Assembly (NCBI GenBank): GCA_964551925.1
Contig: CAZKFA010000007.1
Span: 1 to 55,695 of the forward strand
Direction of reading: 5' to 3'
DNA from: CAZKFA01 sp964551925
GTDB lineage: Bacteria > Cyanobacteriota > Vampirovibrionia > LMEP-6097
DNA length: 55,695 bases
Part shown: piece by piece, positions 52,448-55,695 of the stretch
Layout of the letters: every line of letters starts with the position of its first letter
How positions within the stretch are numbered: the first letter of the stretch is position 1
Translations under genes and position numbers: made by a program
The notes under the pieces: model-generated
Told to the model about the DNA's origin: nothing
Databases searched by the model: none
Seen by the model: only the letters and a program-made list of their open reading frames with translations

Positions 52448-53971
52448 TCATAAAAGCTTATTAACATATCTTTGCCACTCTTGATACTTAGCATCTAAAT
52501 TACCCTTAGGCTCAAAAACTTTTTCTACAGTCAAAGTTAGTTCAACATCACCAGTCATGCGCGCTACTCCAAGAGCTGTCATCTCGCTCTCACTATGGCG
52601 CTTGATTGCTACTTGCAGTAGATCAGCTTGAAACTGCATCAGAGTATTATTCTTGCTGGCACCGCCATCAACATTAATCATAGAGAGATTTTGATCACTT
52701 ATGGCATCTTTGACTTGATAAGCGATAGATTCAAGAGCTGCTCTTGCTATGTGTGTACTATCAGTTCCTCTTGTGATGCCGAAGATTGCCCCTTGCACGT
52801 CACCACGCCAGTAAGGTGCCCCCAGTCCAGTTAGAGCGGGTATCAAATAAACCCCAGCATTATCATTAGCCGCGAGCTTTTCTATTTCTGAACTTTGCTT
52901 GATAAGTTTTAAGCCATCACGCAGCCACTGTACTATAGCACCGCCAGTAAAGATACTCGCTTCTAGTGTGTAAGCCTTGGTTTGATTGGTTTTGAAGGCT
53001 ATGCTTTCTAATAAGCCTTGTGGAGTTGTTGGTAGGTTGATAGAAATATTTTCTCTGTCTTCGTTTTGGATTTTTTTGATGGAGCTTTGGATTTCGTTGC
53101 TTAGGGTGCCGGCTTCATTAGTTATATAGTTAATAGTTTTGTTAGGCACTAAAATAAAAGTCCCAGTACCGTAAGTAATCTTGGCTTCATTGTTGTAAGC
53201 ATAGAGCGCGGCTTGCTGGTCTCCAAGTACGGCTTTGATCGGTAGCTCTCTATCAACTAGATCTTTAAATAGAGGACTAGAACCGAAATCACCATTACTC
53301 TCAATTACTCTTGGCAAGAGGCTTGTAGGAATATCTAGTTGTTTTAAAATATTGTTATCCCATTTATCTTCGTGGATATTGTAAAGCATAGTTCTAGAGG
53401 CGTTAGTCGCGTCAGTAAGATGTTCACGTCCCAGAGTTAGATTCCAAATTAACCAAGTATCTATAGTTCCGAAGCATAATTTATCAAGTTCTAGATTTTG
53501 GGGTTTGACTATATTCTCTAGCAACCAGTGAATTTTGGTGGCAGAGAAATAAGAGTCAAGGATAAGACCAGTCTTTGCTCGTGTATAATCTTTGAAATTA
53601 ACCTTTGCTGCAATCTCGATCTTGGAGAGCTCTTTACAGTAAGTATCAGTACGTTTACACTGCCATACAATCGCGTTGTAGACTGGCTTACCTGTGCGCG
53701 GATCCCAAATGATACTAGTCTCACGTTGATTGGTAATAGCGATACCCTTAATATCAGATTTCTGTATGCTTCCCTCAGAGAGTAGTTTGTTAATTAGCTC
53801 CCTGCAGCAGCTAAGAGTTTTATTCCAGATCTCAAGAGGATCGTGTTCAACCCAGCCAACTTGTGGATAAATTTGATTGATTTCTTTTTGGACAATTGCC
53901 AGAATCTCACCAGAGCTTGATATCATCAATGCTCTAGTGCTTGTCGTACCTTCATCAATGGTTATAATCAC
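52448..53971 (-). CDS. glpK: glycerol kinase
   Basis: It phosphorylates glycerol to glycerol 3-phosphate. DEGTTSTRALMIS near the start binds ATP phosphates, QRETSIIWD and AIVWQCKRT contact glycerol, GDQQAALY and GTGTFILVPN are FGGY-kinase motifs. The 507-residue length is normal. It overlaps the end of glpD by 17 bp, so both are made from one mRNA. A glycerol facilitator gene is not seen. Confidence 0.96.
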   Translation of the reverse strand: MIITIDEGTTSTRALMISSSGEILAIVQKEINQIYPQVGWVEHDPLEIWNKTLSCCRELINKLLSEGSIQKSDIKGIAITNQRETSIIWDPRTGKPVYNAIVWQCKRTDTYCKELSKIEIAAKVNFKDYTRAKTGLILDSYFSATKIHWLLENIVKPQNLELDKLCFGTIDTWLIWNLTLGREHLTDATNASRTMLYNIHEDKWDNNILKQLDIPTSLLPRVIESNGDFGSSPLFKDLVDRELPIKAVLGDQQAALYAYNNEAKITYGTGTFILVPNKTINYITNEAGTLSNEIQSSIKKIQNEDRENISINLPTTPQGLLESIAFKTNQTKAYTLEASIFTGGAIVQWLRDGLKLIKQSSEIEKLAANDNAGVYLIPALTGLGAPYWRGDVQGAIFGITRGTDSTHIARAALESIAYQVKDAISDQNLSMINVDGGASKNNTLMQFQADLLQVAIKRHSESEMTALGVARMTGDVELTLTVEKVFEPKGNLDAKYQEWQRYVNKLL

Positions 53972-55643
53972 TGAACAAAACCTTTTCTATAATTTTATCG
54001 CGTTCTCTTAACACTAGTTCAAATTCTTCTTGCAGATAAGATTTAATTTTGGCGACAATATGAGTGCTGATATTATCCGTACAAAGTCCAATGCTCAAGC
54101 GTCTTCTGACTATATCATCAATAGTATAAGCAGCTTCATAGCGTATAGCATAGACTATCTGAGCTTCTATATCTTCATAGCCAACTTCAACTTTGTTTTT
54201 AAGTTTGGGATTAGTCAAGCAAAGTTCAAGAACTTTTTCTGCCTGAGTTCCATATATCATAATGAGATGTAATATTGTTTCTACATTGACGTCATACTTA
54301 TGACTATATTCTTTGACTACTTGTTTTAAGTATGAATAGAAATCTAAATTGCTAGGATACTGACAACCAATGGTTTTGGTGACTTCAGTTGAACATGATA
54401 CGGTGGTGAATAGATCGACTAATTCTTTAGAGAGATTGCGAAAAGTCGTTATTTTACCACCGACTATAGAATAATAATTTTTTATATATTCTTTACTATG
54501 GTTAACCACAAAGTGCCTACGCGTGATCTTGCCCTCGTTGCTTTTTTTGTTAGCTGATGGCAGAGGCCTCAATCCAGCAAAGGTTTTGACTATATGACTG
54601 CGATCTAACTGAGCTTGTGGAAATAATAAATTTACTTCATTGATTAAATAAGATATTTCTTTATCACTAATGGTTAATTTATCTATGTCACTATCTTTAT
54701 CAATAAAAATGTCAGTGGTTCCTATTAAATATAAATCTTCATTCATGCCAACTTTGTAGGGCAGGATAAAAAATGGCCTACCATCTGATTGCGCTTCATT
54801 ATAGATTCCAAATTGACTTGGTGCTCCACGAAACTTACGAACAACGATGTGACTACCTTTAGTGCCGCCGATTCTTTGTTTAAGTTTAACTTCTACGGGG
54901 AAATTGTCATTTTTTTTGATTCTCGTATTAAGCTGGTCAACCCAAGGCCCTGAGAGGTTTATAACATTATGAGCTTTAACTGTGTAAGGTAATTTACCAT
55001 TGAGTGAATCTTTAAATCGAACTTGTTTGACTTGATATTTATCACCAACTAGATCGCAAATAATATCGCTAACCTCGCAATGATTTAAGCAGATCGCACC
55101 GTGTTTCTGGGCGGTGAAAATATTTTCTAAGACCAATCTTTCGACCAGCGGCACTTGAGCATCAAAATAGTAAACGGCACCTTTAAGTTTATCTTTGCTT
55201 ATCCCAACATTAAGACCTTCTAGTTTATGCTTAGAGAAAGATTTATAATTCTCTAAACTTTTGCCTCGTGAAAGCCAATCATAGAGCCACATTCCGAGGT
55301 TCAATTGCATTAGTCCTCTTTTGCTTCTTTGATAAGCTGGGATCATTAGGCCAATTGGATTAACCAGATGAGGATATTGTTTGAGTAAAATTTCTCTTTC
55401 AGTTAAGCTTTCTTTAACTAAGCCAAATTCAAAAAACTCCAAATAGCGTAAACCGCCATGGATAAGCCTTGTTGAGTGGGCGGAACAGCCTGAGCCAAAA
55501 TCATTTTTTTCTAATAAAAGAACTTTTAGACCGCGCTCGGCAGCATCACGAGCGACGCCAGCACCATTGATACCAGCACCAATAATCACCAAATCAAAAA
55601 CTTGATCTAGTTTGAGGTCTTTGAGTCTATATTCAATACGCAT
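53955..55643 (-). CDS. glpD: glycerol-3-phosphate dehydrogenase, FAD-dependent
   Basis: This membrane-associated flavoenzyme oxidises glycerol 3-phosphate to dihydroxyacetone phosphate and passes electrons to quinone. The FAD-binding GAGINGAGVARDAAERGLKVLLLEK is at about 22-46, followed by CSAHSTRLIHGGLRYLEFFEFGLVKE. The 562 residues include the C-terminal helical domain (YIKNYYSIVGGKITTFRNLSKELVD and beyond). It starts 52 bp from the window edge. With glpK it forms a glycerol-use operon, opposite in direction to GpsA. Confidence 0.96.
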   Translation of the reverse strand: MRIEYRLKDLKLDQVFDLVIIGAGINGAGVARDAAERGLKVLLLEKNDFGSGCSAHSTRLIHGGLRYLEFFEFGLVKESLTEREILLKQYPHLVNPIGLMIPAYQRSKRGLMQLNLGMWLYDWLSRGKSLENYKSFSKHKLEGLNVGISKDKLKGAVYYFDAQVPLVERLVLENIFTAQKHGAICLNHCEVSDIICDLVGDKYQVKQVRFKDSLNGKLPYTVKAHNVINLSGPWVDQLNTRIKKNDNFPVEVKLKQRIGGTKGSHIVVRKFRGAPSQFGIYNEAQSDGRPFFILPYKVGMNEDLYLIGTTDIFIDKDSDIDKLTISDKEISYLINEVNLLFPQAQLDRSHIVKTFAGLRPLPSANKKSNEGKITRRHFVVNHSKEYIKNYYSIVGGKITTFRNLSKELVDLFTTVSCSTEVTKTIGCQYPSNLDFYSYLKQVVKEYSHKYDVNVETILHLIMIYGTQAEKVLELCLTNPKLKNKVEVGYEDIEAQIVYAIRYEAAYTIDDIVRRRLSIGLCTDNISTHIVAKIKSYLQEEFELVLRERDKIIEKVLFSDYNH

Positions 55644-55695
55644 CCTAGTGGATAGCCCCTAAGAACATTATTCCCATAAATTTCTTTTTATCTCA

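Noticed and set aside
1..55695. tRNA, rRNA, CRISPR, IS or prophage
   Set aside because: I found no cloverleaf-like segment, repeat-spacer array, transposase or integrase in the gaps; the gaps are short and accounted for.

Overview
The window is about 55.7 kb of low-GC (AT-rich), densely packed bacterial chromosome. It is almost entirely housekeeping and core metabolic genes on both strands, with many 1-17 bp gene overlaps. I see no rRNA, tRNA, CRISPR array, insertion sequence or prophage. Several features point to a flagellated, non-photosynthetic relative of the Cyanobacteria (Melainabacteria/Vampirovibrionia-like). These are flagellar genes (flgB, flgC, fliL, fliM), a PilO-like protein, a Tic20-like membrane protein, a DnaA-box-like cluster next to dnaN with no dnaA nearby, PPi- and ATP-type phosphofructokinases, and many lineage-restricted hypothetical proteins. 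This placement is an inference from gene content, not a phylogeny.

Layout. 0-6.2 kb: glyQ, prs, two tiny membrane proteins, queG, a membrane-anchored PstS-like protein, a 36-residue ORF and dnaN. 6.2-6.4 kb: an AT-rich gap with a cluster of TTTTCTACA nonamers, a candidate replication origin. 6.4-9.4 kb: cysC, tlyA, nadK and an unknown gene. 9.4-13.1 kb: one minus-strand operon of ribosomal protein S1, a coiled-coil protein, folB, pabB and pabC (folate). 13.3-20.8 kb: a PPi-type PFK, an unknown 474-aa protein, then a five-gene operon (receiver protein, aroQ, radical SAM, ATP-type PFK, EVE) in which every junction overlaps by 4 bp, and rsmD. 21-23.5 kb: HU with a histone-H1-like tail, gpsA, a WecG/TagA glycosyltransferase and a separate 52-residue Lys/Ala H1-like protein. 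23.5-32.4 kb: M17 aminopeptidase, stomatin/NfeD pair, gmk, trxB, an APC permease, DedA and CstA.

32.4-38.3 kb: a methyltransferase gene remnant, three phased repeats before an unknown gene, then flagellar genes flgC-flgB diverging from proA-nadD-fliL-fliM. 38.3-44.9 kb: ilvC, an unknown helical (HEAT-like) protein, a Tic20-like protein, hisS, pilO and an M23 peptidase with an Asn-Pro-Met-rich region. 44.9-55.7 kb: rdgB, cysE, an HD hydrolase, two small unknown proteins, rarA, argG, an unknown 430-aa protein, and glpD-glpK. With gpsA, the glp genes give a complete glycerol/glycerol-3-phosphate node feeding lipid synthesis and glycolysis.

The most interesting signal is regulatory. Upstream of flgB, of the M23 peptidase gene and at 47.47 kb sits the same element: two YTTAAC half-sites with an 11-bp period (TTAA-N7-TTAAC), exactly 10 bp before a TAnnnn -10-like hexamer. 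This matches the published half-site layout of OmpR-family regulators such as alphaproteobacterial CtrA and the cyanobacterial Pho box. It suggests a flagellar/cell-envelope regulon under an OmpR-family regulator.
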